From IMG/VR virus record IMGVR_UViG_3300025671_005364, positions 1-31,253 of that record: DNA of 31,253 nt; one strand, given 5' to 3'. The first letter of the stretch is position 1. The number at the start of each line of letters is the position of its first letter. A program made the position numbers and the translations under genes. Source of the stretch: a virus. Below are positions 31,017 to 31,253 of the stretch, one piece after another. The notes under the pieces were generated by a model. That model had not been told where the DNA came from, ran no database searches, and worked only from the letters and a program-made list of their open reading frames with translations.

Positions 31017-31253
31017 AACTCGATTTCTTCATTCATTATTGAATAGTACAATTCGCTGGTAGTGTCAATGTCGAAGTATTGGTCTCCGATGTTAATCCGG
31101 GTGGTGCAGCTTTTAATCTCTACCTCAACCATTCCGATATCGTGGTCCTTTCTCCATTTCCACTTGGCTCGGGTTTCCAGAACTAACTTACCGTCGATGT
31201 TGGCCCGAATGTAGGTTTCATCCTGCTGGTAGTGGTTTACGATGTGATTGGTT
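31013..31253 (-). CDS. Hypothetical protein, 3' part of the junction-spanning gene
   Basis: Open from the window's right end to the TGA at 31015-31013; it is the same gene that begins at 215. The unique tail reads GDQYFDIDTTSELYYSIMNEEIEL. Bases 31089-31253 duplicate the left end. Start and full length are obtained only by joining the two ends. Confidence 0.75.
   Translation of the reverse strand, partial: TNHIVNHYQQDETYIRANIDGKLVLETRAKWKWRKDHDIGMVEVEIKSCTTRINIGDQYFDIDTTSELYYSIMNEEIEL
31089..31253. repeat. Right copy of 165-bp terminal direct repeat
   Basis: Identical to 1-165 except A at 31127 for G at 39. See the left copy for interpretation as circular overlap. Confidence 0.95.

Noticed and set aside
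1-31253. Integrase, attachment site, tRNA genes or insertion sequences
   Set aside because: None was seen on either strand; the only long direct repeat is the contig overlap.

Overview
This window is one essentially complete genome of a small tailed phage (siphovirus-type), read as a contig that overlaps itself. The first 165 bases recur at the right end with one mismatch, so the contig closes to a circle of about 31,088 bp and the junction falls inside a gene. Every gene I can support is on the minus strand, so the map reads from right to left. The likely host is a member of the Bacteroidota, perhaps a flavobacterium. Two early-type promoters carry the TAnnTTTG -7 box, most starts have no Shine-Dalgarno sequence, and several proteins (the multi-module adhesin, the stand-alone DnaA C-terminal domain protein, the SSB tail) resemble those of phages of that phylum. 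I see no integrase, excisionase, CI-type repressor, tRNA, CRISPR or insertion sequence. The phage looks strictly lytic, or is a replicon whose lysogeny genes I cannot recognise.

Layout in transcription order. (1) 31.2 to 26.8 kb, early and nucleic-acid genes: two hypotheticals, a NinB-like protein, an AT-rich N4/N6 DNA methyltransferase, SSB, a ribbon-helix-helix protein too small for ordinary ORF calling, a C5-cytosine methyltransferase and a NinG-like protein. The methyltransferase gene contains a second, +1-frame reading frame that itself looks like a conserved phage protein. (2) 26.8 to 25.2 kb: a small membrane protein, a head-associated-type domain protein, a minimal MazG-like protein, a hypothetical and a ParB-fold protein. 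(3) 25.2 to 17.2 kb, packaging and head: a TAGT-like glycosyltransferase, TerS, TerL, portal, Mu-F-like protein, a small HTH-like protein, prohead protease, HK97-type major capsid protein, an intrinsic terminator, then connector and adaptor. (4) 17.2 to 7.6 kb, tail: completion proteins, small beta-rich virion proteins, a 548-aa lectin-like adhesin, tail tube, a tail-assembly chaperone with a -1 frameshift, tape measure and a large tail-tip protein. (5) 7.6 to 4.3 kb, glycosyltransferase and lysis: GT-A enzyme, holin-like protein, M15 endolysin, a metallophosphoesterase, and an overlapping spanin-like pair ending at a terminator. (6) 4.3 to 0.2 kb, recombination and replication: ERF annealing protein plus YqaJ-type exonuclease, DnaA domain-IV protein, terminator, a lambda-O-like initiator with an internal iteron origin, and DnaB helicase.

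How it fits together. The initiator and DnaB would start replication at the iterons and AT-rich stretch inside the initiator gene. Exonuclease, ERF, SSB, NinB and NinG form a recombination toolkit. Two methyltransferases, a ParB-fold protein and a TAGT-like glycosyltransferase suggest protection or modification of the packaged DNA. The observations most worth checking are the doubly coded cytosine-methyltransferase gene, the iteron word kept in two reading frames, a recurring TTAG-N23-TAnnTT element at three gene boundaries, the overlapping spanin-like genes and the A9 frameshift site.
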